Assembly: GCA_019635755.1 (NCBI GenBank)
Contig: JAHBYW010000004.1
Location: forward strand, 372,001 to 436,000
DNA length: 64,000 nt
From: Rhizobiaceae bacterium
GTDB taxonomy: Bacteria > Pseudomonadota > Alphaproteobacteria > Rhizobiales > Rhizobiaceae
Direction: 5' to 3'
The translations under genes were made by a program, and so were the position numbers. Within the stretch, counting starts at the first letter, position 1. Every line of letters begins with the position of its first letter. The notes under the pieces are model-generated. The model did no database searches and was not told where the DNA came from. It saw nothing but the letters and a program-made list of their open reading frames with translations. Positions 35,611-44,229 of this stretch are shown piece by piece.

Positions 35611-37134
35611 ATGGCGTTGCACCGCTCCAACACGGCGGACAAGAACATTGTGGACCGCACCAAGGCGCATCGCAACAGCGACGTTGCGCGCGCGGTGCGG
35701 CGCACCCGCGACCGGCTGGCCCAGAAATCCGGTAATCCCGTCTTCGACCGCGAGCTCCTGAAGCTCCACGCCCACGCCATGATCAACAGCGCGACCGCGA
35801 TCCCGCTGCTGATCATCCTCGTCGCCGCAGCGGGCCTGTTCGGCGGGATGAGCGGAGACGTCATCGTCTGGGCGCTGATCTCGGTCGCCTGCTATGCCGG
35901 GCTCGCCATCTTCGCGCGCCGCGTCGACGGCATGGACGCGTCCGAGATCGACGTTCCCACCACGCGCCGGAATTTCCTGGTAGCCCATTTCGCCAGCGGC
36001 ATTGGCTGGGCCTATTTCGCCTCGCTCGGCTGCGATGCCTGCGGCGTCGATCAGTTCCCCGTCGTCAAGGCGGTCGTGCTGCTGCTGGCCATGGCCGCCA
36101 CCGCCCTCATCTCGTCATCGCTGCGCGGCGCGTTGGCGCTGACCTTCGCGCTTCCCGTCGGCGTCTACGCCCTGCTCGGCGTGCGTGTCTGGCAGCCGGT
36201 CGAAGCGATCATGGTCGGCCTGCTGATCGTCGCGCTTCCCTTCTTCGGCTACGTCGCCAGCCACCTCCACAAGTCGGCGATCATGCTGCTCTCGTTCCGC
36301 TCCGAGAAGGACGCGCTGATCGCGGAACTCGAGACAGCCAAGTCGATGTCCGACGAGGCCCGCCGACGTGCCGAGGAGGCGAACCTCGCCAAGTCACGTT
36401 TCCTCGCCTCGATGAGCCACGAACTTCGCACGCCGCTGAACGCCATCCTCGGCTTCTCCGAGGTCATGGCGAACGAAGTGCTCGGCCCGATGCAGAACGA
36501 GACCTACCGCGAGTACGCACGCGACATCCACGGCTCGGGCAAGCATCTGCTGGACCTCATCAACGAAATCCTCGACCTGTCCCGCATCGAGGCCGGCCGC
36601 TACCAGCTGAACGAGGAGCCTGTCTCTCTGCTCGCGGTGGTGGAGGATTGCTGCCACATGATGGAGCTCAAGGCCCGCAACAAGGACATTCGCGTCTTGC
36701 AGCATTTCGAGCCGGCGATGCCGCGCGTGTTCGCCGACGAGCGGGCTCTGAGGCAGATCACGCTGAACCTCCTCTCCAACGCCGTGAAGTTCACGCCGAC
36801 CGGAGGTGAAATCCTGGTGCGCGTCGGCTGGACCGCCGGCGGCGGCCAGTATCTTTCCGTCCGTGACAACGGTCCCGGAATACCGCCAGACGAGATCCCG
36901 GTGGTGCTCTCCGCTTTCGGCCAGGGTTCCATCGCGATCAAGAGCGCGGAACAGGGCACGGGCCTCGGCCTGCCCATCGTGCAGGGCCTCGTGGCCATGC
37001 ATGGCGGCGAGTTCGAACTTCACTCCAAGATGCGCGAGGGCACCGAGGCCATCGCCATCCTGCCCGCCACCCGCGTGATGGAAGCGCTGCCCGCGATCCC
37101 GACGCCTGCGGCGGCGGGCGGGCGGCGCAGGTAG
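35611..37134 (+). CDS. Membrane sensor histidine kinase
   Basis: 507 aa. Six hydrophobic segments (~residues 58-78, 83-102, 122-142, 150-168, 172-190, 198-218), a short coiled coil (~230-260), then HisKA with the phospho-acceptor H270 in SMSHELRTPLN and HATPase_c with NLLSNAVKF, DNGPGIP and GTGLGLPIV. The HisKA stretch GFSEVM...YARDIHGSGKHLLDLINEILDLSRIEAG is of the DivJ/PleC/PdhS type, whose members act on DivK-like regulators in the alphaproteobacterial cell cycle. That role is an inference. No response-regulator gene is adjacent. Confidence 0.9.
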   Translation: MALHRSNTADKNIVDRTKAHRNSDVARAVRRTRDRLAQKSGNPVFDRELLKLHAHAMINSATAIPLLIILVAAAGLFGGMSGDVIVWALISVACYAGLAIFARRVDGMDASEIDVPTTRRNFLVAHFASGIGWAYFASLGCDACGVDQFPVVKAVVLLLAMAATALISSSLRGALALTFALPVGVYALLGVRVWQPVEAIMVGLLIVALPFFGYVASHLHKSAIMLLSFRSEKDALIAELETAKSMSDEARRRAEEANLAKSRFLASMSHELRTPLNAILGFSEVMANEVLGPMQNETYREYARDIHGSGKHLLDLINEILDLSRIEAGRYQLNEEPVSLLAVVEDCCHMMELKARNKDIRVLQHFEPAMPRVFADERALRQITLNLLSNAVKFTPTGGEILVRVGWTAGGGQYLSVRDNGPGIPPDEIPVVLSAFGQGSIAIKSAEQGTGLGLPIVQGLVAMHGGEFELHSKMREGTEAIAILPATRVMEALPAIPTPAAAGGRRR

Positions 37135-37265
37135 CAGATACGAAGTCAGGCTTCACCACGCCGCCGGTAGATACTTCGACCTCCTCTCCGTCATGCTTCG
37201 CGTGACACTGCTCCCCGGATCGCTGGGAGAAAGGTGGTGAGAGCAAAGCCCGTGACGGAGGGGGT

Positions 37266-38276
37266 TTAGCCGACACCGTTTCGCGGCAGCGCTGCGACCA
37301 TGCCCGAATAGGTCAATGCCGCCGCCTTGACGACACCAGCTGCGAGCGCAGCGCCGGTACCCTCGCCGTGGTGCATGCCGAGATCGAGCAGCGGCCTCAG
37401 CCCCAGCCGTTCGACCAGCCGGTGATGCCCCGGCTCCGCCGAGACATGCGCCAGCAGGCAGTGGTCGAGCGCGGCCGTGTTGGCGGCGTGGAGCACCGCA
37501 GCCGCAGCCGTCGCAGCGAAGCCGTCGAGCACCACCGGCACCGACTGCGCCCGCGCCGCGAGGATTGCACCGGCAATGGCCGCGAACTCTCGGCCGCCCA
37601 GCCGACGCAGCACGTCCAGCGGGTCAACGAGCTGGCCGGCATGGACTGCCAGCGCGCGGTCGACGATCTCCGCCTTGCGCCGGATCATCGGCTCGCCCGC
37701 GCCCGATCCCGGTCCGACCCAGTCCGCGCCCTTGCCGCCGAACAGCGCCGCGCACAATGCCGCCGCCACTGTCGAGTTGCCGACCCCGAGTTCGCCGATG
37801 ACCAGCACATCCGCCCGCTCCGCCACGGCCTCCATGCCGAAGGCAATCGTCGCCGCACAGCCGCGCGCGTCGAGGGCGGCGGCCTCAGCGATGTCGGCCG
37901 TCGGCAGGTCGAGCGCGAGGTCGAAGACCTTCAGCGCCAGGTCGTAGGCGAGGCAGAGCTGGTTGATCGCCGCACCACCGGCTGCGGCGAGCTCGACGCC
38001 GGCCTGCGTGGCGATGACCGAGCGCGGCGAGATGCCGTGTCGCGCGACGCCGTGATTGCCCGCGAAGATCGCGACCTGCACGCGGTTGGCCACCGGCGGC
38101 CGGCCGCTCCAGCGCGCCAGCCATGCCGCGATGTCCTCCAGCCGCCCGAGCGACCCGGCCGGCTTGGCCATGCGAGCGAAATTGTCCCGCACGCGCTTCT
38201 CCGCCTCCGCGTCACCGGCAGGCAGGTCGCGCAGCAGGTCGCGGACATCGTCGAGGGGGGAGCGTGGATCGGCCAT
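37266..38276 (-). CDS. cobT: Nicotinate-nucleotide--dimethylbenzimidazole phosphoribosyltransferase
   Basis: 336 aa. Makes alpha-ribazole phosphate for the lower ligand of cobalamin. Conserved blocks are PAGSLGRLEDIAAWLA, AGNHGVARHGISPR, GELGVGNSTVAAAL and the C-terminal LDLGMHHGEGTGAALA with the catalytic Glu. The start at 38276 (MADPRSP) is taken over a longer open frame to 38312. No other cobalamin genes lie in the window; cobS is often divergent from cobT in rhizobia but is not seen here. Confidence 0.93.
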   Translation of the reverse strand: MADPRSPLDDVRDLLRDLPAGDAEAEKRVRDNFARMAKPAGSLGRLEDIAAWLARWSGRPPVANRVQVAIFAGNHGVARHGISPRSVIATQAGVELAAAGGAAINQLCLAYDLALKVFDLALDLPTADIAEAAALDARGCAATIAFGMEAVAERADVLVIGELGVGNSTVAAALCAALFGGKGADWVGPGSGAGEPMIRRKAEIVDRALAVHAGQLVDPLDVLRRLGGREFAAIAGAILAARAQSVPVVLDGFAATAAAAVLHAANTAALDHCLLAHVSAEPGHHRLVERLGLRPLLDLGMHHGEGTGAALAAGVVKAAALTYSGMVAALPRNGVG

Positions 38277-38392
38277 GGCCGGTCGCCTATGGCATCGGCT
38301 GACGATGTGCAACGGCTTGGCGATCGCCCCGCAATGCCGTTCCGCTCGCCCGCTTGCATCCCGCCCCGCCCTGCCCCATGTCTGGGCGGATC

Positions 38393-38626
38393 ATGACGCT
38401 CATCGAATCCCCCTGCATCCTGGTCTGCTCGATCGACCTGAACACCGGCTACTGCTTCGGATGCGGCCGCACGCGCGACGAGATTTCGGGTTGGATCGGC
38501 ATGACGCCGGACGAGCGCCGGACGATCATGACGACACTGCCCGCGCGGCTGGAAACCGTCGAGCGCCGCCCCCGCCGCGAGACGCGCCGCGCCCGCATGG
38601 CGCGCGAGCGCGCCGCCGGCGAATGA
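38393..38626 (+). CDS. DUF1289 family protein
   Basis: 77 aa. The Cys-rich DUF1289 motif is complete: CILVCSIDLNTGYCFGCGRT followed by EISGWIGMTPDERRTIM and an Arg-rich tail. The four cysteines suggest metal binding. Function unknown. The ATG at 38393 lies 116 bases from the divergent cobT start, and the aspartic protease gene begins ten bases after its stop, so they form an operon. Confidence 0.88.
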   Translation: MTLIESPCILVCSIDLNTGYCFGCGRTRDEISGWIGMTPDERRTIMTTLPARLETVERRPRRETRRARMARERAAGE

Positions 38627-38636
38627 GCGCGACCGG

Positions 38637-39344
38637 ATGAGCGGCCGCGGCTTCTGGATCGTCGCGGCGCTGATCGGCGGCGGTTTGATCCTGCTCATCG
38701 TCAACGATTCGTCCGGCCAGACCTTCGGCCTGCCGAACAGCGCCTTCGCCACGACGCTCTATCTCGGCATCTGGGCCGGCGTCCTGGCCGTCGGCATCCT
38801 CGGTTCGCGCCAGCGCCTCGGCGACGTAGCGCGCAACCTGGCGCTCTGGCTGCTCATCGCGCTGGTGCTGGTTGCCGGCTACCAGTACCGCTACGAGCTC
38901 CAGGATGTGCTGAGCCGCGTCACCGCCGGGCTGGTCCCGGGCAGTCCGCTGTCCGTCGGGGACGGCAATGGCGGCACGGTCGTGATGATCGACAAATCGC
39001 CGAACGGCCATTTCGAGGCACGGGCTGGCGTCAATGAGACGACGATCACCTTCATGATCGATACCGGCGCGTCGAGCACCGTGCTGACGGAGGCCGACGC
39101 GCGCCGCGCCGGGTATGACCCGGCGGCGCTCAGCTATGCCGTGCCGATCTCGACCGCCAACGGCACCGCGACCGCGGCCCACGTCACGGCAGACCGCATC
39201 GCCGTCGGCGCCATCGAGCGCCGCAACGTGCCGATGCTGGTCGTGCAGCCCGGCATGCTCGACCAGAGCCTGCTCGGCATGAATTTCATCGGCACCCTGT
39301 CTGGCTTCGACGTCCGCGGCGACCGGCTCATCCTCCGGGACTGA
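38637..39344 (+). CDS. Membrane-anchored retropepsin-like aspartic protease (TIGR02281 type)
   Basis: 235 aa. Three hydrophobic helices (~residues 7-24, 36-55, 64-82), then a soluble single-lobe retroviral-type protease domain with the catalytic FMIDTGASSTVLT and the late LLGMNFIG flap/strand. These proteins dimerise to make the active site, presumably on the periplasmic side. Downstream of the DUF1289 gene in the same transcript, an arrangement I believe is conserved in rhizobia. Confidence 0.88.
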   Translation: MSGRGFWIVAALIGGGLILLIVNDSSGQTFGLPNSAFATTLYLGIWAGVLAVGILGSRQRLGDVARNLALWLLIALVLVAGYQYRYELQDVLSRVTAGLVPGSPLSVGDGNGGTVVMIDKSPNGHFEARAGVNETTITFMIDTGASSTVLTEADARRAGYDPAALSYAVPISTANGTATAAHVTADRIAVGAIERRNVPMLVVQPGMLDQSLLGMNFIGTLSGFDVRGDRLILRD

Positions 39345-39388
39345 TCCCCGACGACGGCCGCGCTGCTCTGTCCTTCCGGCCGCGACGG

Positions 39389-39720
39389 CTACGAAGGCTC
39401 TTCAAGCGGCCAGACCTCCACGACGCCATGCGCGACGGCGCAGGGCGTCTTCGAGACAGGTCGACAGCCGCCGAAAGGTCCGCCGCCTCGATGATCGCGA
39501 AACCGGCCACCGGCAGAGACGACTGCATGAACGGACCATCCAGCGTTTCCACCCCGGCCGCGGCCGGATTGCGCACCTGGACGGGCTTGCCGGCGATCCC
39601 CATCACGACGCCCGCCTTCTGCAGCCTCGCATCATGGGCATGAGCGGCATCGCGGATGCCCGCCGGCGTCCGCTCGTAGCCGGCCTCGTCGCCGTAACCG
39701 ATGGTTATGAATCTGGGCAT
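39389..39720 (-). pseudogene. YCII/DGPF-domain protein, frameshifted near its C-terminus
   Basis: The first ~85 codons from the ATG at 39720 read as a normal YCII/DGPF protein (MPRFITIGYGDEAGYERT, then ETLDGPFMQSSLPVAGFAII). Around 39451-39460 the frame switches: the natural C-terminal sequence KTPCAVAHGVVEVWPLEEP, ending at 39389, is found in the next frame, while the uninterrupted frame runs on as an Arg-rich tail to 39328 and into the end of the aspartic protease gene. One base is missing relative to an intact gene. It could be a real inactivating mutation or a sequence error. Confidence 0.75.
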
Positions 39721-39801
39721 GGCATCGCTCCCTTGCAGTGTCCTTACATGGATCACCGCACGTGAAGGTCCATGTCGGACGTCGCTGCGGCTCAGCGACG
39801 G

Positions 39802-40623
39802 TCAGACCAGGCTGATGAAGAACCGCGCAGCGACGAAGAGGCAGAAAAGCCCGAACCCGATCTCCAGCTGCCGCTTTGGCAGCGCATGCGCGATCCTGAC
39901 GCCGTAGGGCGTGACGATCAGCGCGATCGGCAGGATCAGCGCGAAGGCGATCCAGTTGACGAAGCCGGTCGATGCGACCGGCAGCAGCGGATTGCCCCAG
40001 CCCGCCCAGATGTAGCCGATCGTGCCGGGGATCGCGATCAGCACGCCGACGCCCGACGACGTCGCCACCGCCTGATGCATCGGCCGTCCGTAGAGCGTCA
40101 TGAAGGTGTTGTTCATGACGCCGCCGCCGATGCCCATCAATGTCGAGAAGAAGCCGATGACGAGCCCGATGATCCAGCGCCACGGATTCCCCGGAATGTC
40201 GGCGCCGAGCCGCCAGCTGTCCCGGTTGAACACCAGCCTCAGCCCGACCACCAGCGCGATGCAGGCAAAGACGATGCGCAGGCCCTCGCTCGAGATGGAG
40301 GCGGCCACGAGGGACGCCAGCACGACGCCGATGGGCACGGGCACGTAGAAGGAGCGCAACAGGTCCATGTCGACCACGCCCTTGGCTTTGTGCGCCGTGA
40401 AGGAGCGGATCGAGGTGGGGATGATCAGCGCCAGCGACGTGCCGACCGCGAGGTGCATCCGGATCTCGACCGGAATGTCGAGGACGTCGAGGAACTGGTA
40501 GAAGACCGGCACCAGCACCGCGCCGCCGCCGATCCCGAAAATGCCGGCCAGCAGGCCCGAAACCACGCCCGAGAAGATCGCTGCGAGCGCCAGTCCGACG
40601 ATCGCGTAGGTGCTGATGTCCAT
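39802..40623 (-). CDS. Sulfite exporter TauE/SafE family protein
   Basis: 273 aa inner-membrane protein with about eight hydrophobic segments and the two-repeat TauE/SafE layout: IFSGVVSGLLAGIFGIGGGAVLVP at the N-terminal repeat and GFFSTLMGIGGGVMNNTF in the second. Family members export sulfite, sulfoacetate or other organosulfur anions, but the substrate here is unassigned. No sulfur genes are adjacent; it lies between the broken YCII gene and dusA. Confidence 0.9.
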   Translation of the reverse strand: MDISTYAIVGLALAAIFSGVVSGLLAGIFGIGGGAVLVPVFYQFLDVLDIPVEIRMHLAVGTSLALIIPTSIRSFTAHKAKGVVDMDLLRSFYVPVPIGVVLASLVAASISSEGLRIVFACIALVVGLRLVFNRDSWRLGADIPGNPWRWIIGLVIGFFSTLMGIGGGVMNNTFMTLYGRPMHQAVATSSGVGVLIAIPGTIGYIWAGWGNPLLPVASTGFVNWIAFALILPIALIVTPYGVRIAHALPKRQLEIGFGLFCLFVAARFFISLV

Positions 40624-40766
40624 GCAGGCAATCCGGACGGGTTCGGCCGGCGACTGAGTGCCGCCGGCTGGACACCGTGGCTAGACCCGCTCGCTGCCGA
40701 AGTAAACCCGCCGGCCGGGCCACGACCTCGTCAACGATCCGGCCACGGATCGGCGTCTGCACGGGT

Positions 40767-41765
40767 TCAGGCGGCGCTCGGCACCGCTTCGAGGTCGACG
40801 GCAGCAAATGCCGCGCGGATCACGTCGGGCCCGGCGTCGGCGCGCGTGGCCTCCGTCGAGAGCATCTGCCGCCAGCGCCGCGCACCTGGCAGCCCGTGGA
40901 ACAGCCCCGTCATATGCCGCGTGACGTGCACGAGGCGTCCGCCGGCCGCGATGTGCCCGGCGGCATGGTCGCACATCGCCTCGACGATGGCCGCCCAGTC
41001 CGTCGGTGCCGCCGGCTCGCCGTGGACCGCAGCGTCGACGCCGGCAAGCATGCCCGGCGTCTGGTAGGCGGCACGCCCGAGCATCACGCCGTCAACGTGA
41101 TTCAGATGATGAAGCGTCTCGTCCAGCGTCTGAATGCCGCCGTTGATGCCAATGAATCGATTCGGATTTTTCTCCTTGAGGCGATAGACGCGCCGGTAGT
41201 CCAGCGGCGGAATGTCCCGGTTTTCCTTGGGCGACAGCCCCTCCAGCCATGCCTTGCGCGCATGCACCCAGAGCGCGTCGGCGCCCGCGGCGAACACGCC
41301 GTCCGCCACCGCGTCCAGCGCCGTTTCCGTGTCCTGCTCGTCGACGCCCAGCCGGCACTTCACCGACACGGGAATGGCAACCGCGGCCTTCATTGCCGCG
41401 ACGCAGTCGGCGACCAGCACCGGTGTCTTCATGAGGCAGGCCCCGAACGTGCCGGACTGCACCCGGTCCGACGGGCAGCCGACATTCAGGTTGATCTCGT
41501 CATAGCCGAAACCCTCGCCGATCCGCGCTGCTTCGGCGAGCTTCGCCGGATCGGAGCCGCCGAGCTGCAGCGCGACCGGGTGTTCCGACGGGTCGAAGCC
41601 GAGCAGCCGGTCACGCTGGCCGCGGATGACCGCATCCGCCACCACCATCTCGGTGTAAAGCAGCGACCGGCGCGTCAGCCTGCGGTGGAAGAACCGGCAG
41701 TGCCGGTCCGTCCAGTCCATCATCGGCGCGACGGAAATGACCGGAGCACGGCTGCTCACGGACAT
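40767..41765 (-). CDS. dusA: tRNA-dihydrouridine(20/20a) synthase
   Basis: 332 aa FMN-dependent TIM-barrel enzyme reducing uridine 20/20a in the tRNA D-loop. VAPMMDWTDRHCRFF is the DusA-type opening, NLNVGCPSDRVQSGTFGACLM includes the catalytic Cys, and later come KCRLGVDEQD, VHARKAWLEGLSPKENR and INGGIQT. I use the ATG at 41765; a GTG at 41828 is also in frame and would add 21 residues. Confidence 0.93.
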   Translation of the reverse strand: MSVSSRAPVISVAPMMDWTDRHCRFFHRRLTRRSLLYTEMVVADAVIRGQRDRLLGFDPSEHPVALQLGGSDPAKLAEAARIGEGFGYDEINLNVGCPSDRVQSGTFGACLMKTPVLVADCVAAMKAAVAIPVSVKCRLGVDEQDTETALDAVADGVFAAGADALWVHARKAWLEGLSPKENRDIPPLDYRRVYRLKEKNPNRFIGINGGIQTLDETLHHLNHVDGVMLGRAAYQTPGMLAGVDAAVHGEPAAPTDWAAIVEAMCDHAAGHIAAGGRLVHVTRHMTGLFHGLPGARRWRQMLSTEATRADAGPDVIRAAFAAVDLEAVPSAA

Positions 41766-42007
41766 GTCATAGAGATGGGCTGCGCGGTCAGTGCTCACAG
41801 TGTTGTCGCCGAAAATGGCCTTTTTCACATTCTTGCAGAAAGTTGCGGCCCATTGCTGCGCACGAAGCGGTCTGCAGCGACAGGCACTTAGCTACTAGGG
41901 CGCGCAAGGACAAGAAGCCGTGGTGCCTGACCAGAGGTGCGTACCGACGACGCCTTGTACAAAATTGGTCGACGGTACACCATCGCAAGCAGTCAGGAGG
42001 TCGCGGG

Positions 42008-43201
42008 ATGGCGATGCGCGGTGTACTCGCAGGCTTCATTGTTCTGATGTTCGCTTGTCCCGCGACCGCGGGAGCGGAGACCATCCAGGACGCGCGATCG
42101 TCCAGTCCGGACGGCGGCAAGACGGCTGCAGCCAAGCTTTCAATCGCGCCTGGGGCCGACGTTTCGGCGATCAGCTTTGCACCCGACGGAGCAACTCTGC
42201 TGATCCGCGCAGGGTTGGACGTGTCGGTCTGGAACGCATCTTCAGGTGCGCGCATGCCCGCTCCGACGGGCGAGGTCTGGGAAGCGGCCTACTCGGCAGA
42301 CGGGAGCGAAATATTCACGATTCTGGACGAAGGCGTTCGGAGTTGGGACGCGTTGAGCGGCAAACCGACCGGCACGCTGGTCGAAACGGAAAATGGCAGG
42401 CACATCGCCATCGATCCGACAGGCGGTCGCTTTGCTGTCAGCGGCTTCAGAAACGTAGTTTCCCTCTGGGATGCCCGAACCAGGAAGCTCGTGGCCCAAC
42501 TTGCTCACGACGAAACGTTCCAGGCATGGATCGAATACGACACCTGGGGAGCCGGCATGGAGTACCGGGTCCAAGAGGTTCCTGTCTCGATAACCAGCAC
42601 CCGTTTTTCGCCCGACGGCAGGGCCGTGCTGACCACGGCAGAGGACGGCAAGGCAAAAATCTGGGATGCGACGACGGGCGAGCCTCTGCAATCGCGGCAT
42701 TTCGGGGGAACACTCCACGAAAGTGCGTGGTCGAACGACAACACGCGGGCGGCTTTCCTTACTGAAATGGGCCCATTGAGCACTTCGGGAGGCCCAGTCT
42801 GGAGCGGGGCCAGCAAAGCCTTGGTGTGGAACCTGCACTCTGGTGAGCTTGTGTACCTGGACTATGCCGATCCCCTCACGAAGCTCCTCATCTCGCCCGA
42901 CGGCAGGGTCGTCGCCACCATCGGATATGACAAGGACGTCAAACTCTGGAACAGCGACACCGGCGCGGCCATCGGAGTCATCCCGCACCTCGTCGCCGCC
43001 ATGATGTTCGTGCCTGGAAAGCCAGCACGCCTCGCCACGGTATCGTCGGACGGGGTGCGCATCTGGGATGCCGCCACGGCGACCTTGATCGGCCATGCCA
43101 GTGATGCTCACGAACAGATCGGGCCCATCGCGGTCTCCCCGGATGGCACGAGACTGGCGATCGCAAATGGCACCGTCGTGAACGTAACGCCCTTGCCATA
43201 G
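42008..43201 (+). CDS. Secreted WD40-repeat protein
   Basis: 397 aa. An AGGAGG Shine-Dalgarno 8 bases before the ATG fixes the start; a signal peptide (MRGVLAGFIVLMFACPATAGA) follows. The mature protein is a single WD40 beta-propeller: strands with DVSVWNASSG, VRSWDALSG, VSLWDARTR, AKIWDATTG, ALVWNLHSG, VKLWNSDTG and VRIWDAATA give seven blades. No catalytic domain is attached, so it probably scaffolds something in the periplasm. Its base composition is lower in GC than its neighbours. Function unknown. Confidence 0.83.
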   Translation: MAMRGVLAGFIVLMFACPATAGAETIQDARSSSPDGGKTAAAKLSIAPGADVSAISFAPDGATLLIRAGLDVSVWNASSGARMPAPTGEVWEAAYSADGSEIFTILDEGVRSWDALSGKPTGTLVETENGRHIAIDPTGGRFAVSGFRNVVSLWDARTRKLVAQLAHDETFQAWIEYDTWGAGMEYRVQEVPVSITSTRFSPDGRAVLTTAEDGKAKIWDATTGEPLQSRHFGGTLHESAWSNDNTRAAFLTEMGPLSTSGGPVWSGASKALVWNLHSGELVYLDYADPLTKLLISPDGRVVATIGYDKDVKLWNSDTGAAIGVIPHLVAAMMFVPGKPARLATVSSDGVRIWDAATATLIGHASDAHEQIGPIAVSPDGTRLAIANGTVVNVTPLP

Positions 43202-43340
43202 GCATCGGCCAACAACGGCGGCCGATGGTGGCAGCCGCAGAGCCAGCCGACACTGGCGACGTCTCCCGCACAATCGTGCGCAACGTTTGCGCCGACCCCT
43301 ATTTGTCTGATAATTGCGCCGGTCTGGGGGAGGACACGAC

Positions 43341-44105
43341 ATGGATCTGTTCAGCTTGAAGGGCGACGCGGCACTGGTCACCGGCGCGGGCAGCGGCATC
43401 GGCCGGGCGATCGCCATCGGCCTGGCGGAAGCCGGCGCGGATGTCTGCTGTTTCGGCCACGGGTCGAAGGGCGGATTGGCGGAGACGGCGGCGGCGATCG
43501 TCGCGCTCGGGCGGAAGGCAATCGCCATCGAGGGCAGCGTGACGTCGGAGGCAGACCTCGCCGCAGCGGTGGCAGCCACCGAAAAGAACCTGGGCCCCCT
43601 CACCGTCGCGGTCAACAATGCCGGCATCGGCGGCGCCGGCGCGGCGGAGACGCTGCCGCTCGAAACCTGGAACCGTCTCTACGACATCAATGTCGGCGGC
43701 GTGTTTCTGTCCTGCCAGGCCGAGGCACGCGTCATGCTGCCGCGCGGCCGCGGCTCCATCATCAATGTTGCGTCGATGTCCGGCTCCATCGTCAACCGCG
43801 ACCTCTTCCAGGCCCACTACAACTCGTCCAAGGCCGCCGTGATCCACATGTCGAAGAGCCTTGCGATGGAGTGGGCGCCGCAGGGCATCCGCGTCAACTC
43901 TCTGAGCCCCGGCTACACGTTGACCCCGATGAACAAGCGTCCCGAGGTCGCCGACCAGGTGAAGGTGTTCAAGCGCGACACGCCGCTTGGCCGCATGGCG
44001 GAGCCGGAGGAGATGGTCGGCCCCTCGGTGTTCCTGGCCAGCCGCGCCTCGTCCTACGTCACCGGCATCGATCTGATCGTCGACGGCGGGTTCGTCGTCT
44101 GGTGA
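43341..44105 (+). CDS. SDR family oxidoreductase
   Basis: 254 aa classical short-chain dehydrogenase. The NAD(P)-binding TGAGSGIGRA, the NNAG motif, the catalytic Ser in NVASMSGS and the YNSSK tetrad residues are intact; the end SSYVTGIDLIVDGGFVVW is typical. Substrate unknown; sugar or polyol dehydrogenases of this type are frequent. GGGGGAGG precedes the ATG at 43341. It lies 124 bases before an aldehyde dehydrogenase gene on the same strand, so they may work together on an alcohol to acid oxidation. Confidence 0.9.
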   Translation: MDLFSLKGDAALVTGAGSGIGRAIAIGLAEAGADVCCFGHGSKGGLAETAAAIVALGRKAIAIEGSVTSEADLAAAVAATEKNLGPLTVAVNNAGIGGAGAAETLPLETWNRLYDINVGGVFLSCQAEARVMLPRGRGSIINVASMSGSIVNRDLFQAHYNSSKAAVIHMSKSLAMEWAPQGIRVNSLSPGYTLTPMNKRPEVADQVKVFKRDTPLGRMAEPEEMVGPSVFLASRASSYVTGIDLIVDGGFVVW

Positions 44106-44229
44106 CCTCCCCGCGTCGATGTCGCAATCCTGGCCCCGTCTTGCGCCGTTTCAGGCCATACCCATATCCGGCCTGACCTGATAGAGGCCGTCCCGTTCCG
44201 CCGGACGGCTCGCGAAAGAGGGACCGCAC

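Noticed and set aside
43203-43227. Hairpin after the WD40 gene
   Set aside because: CATCGGCC with GGCCGATG forms an 8-bp stem but has a 9-base loop and no T tract; not called as a terminator.
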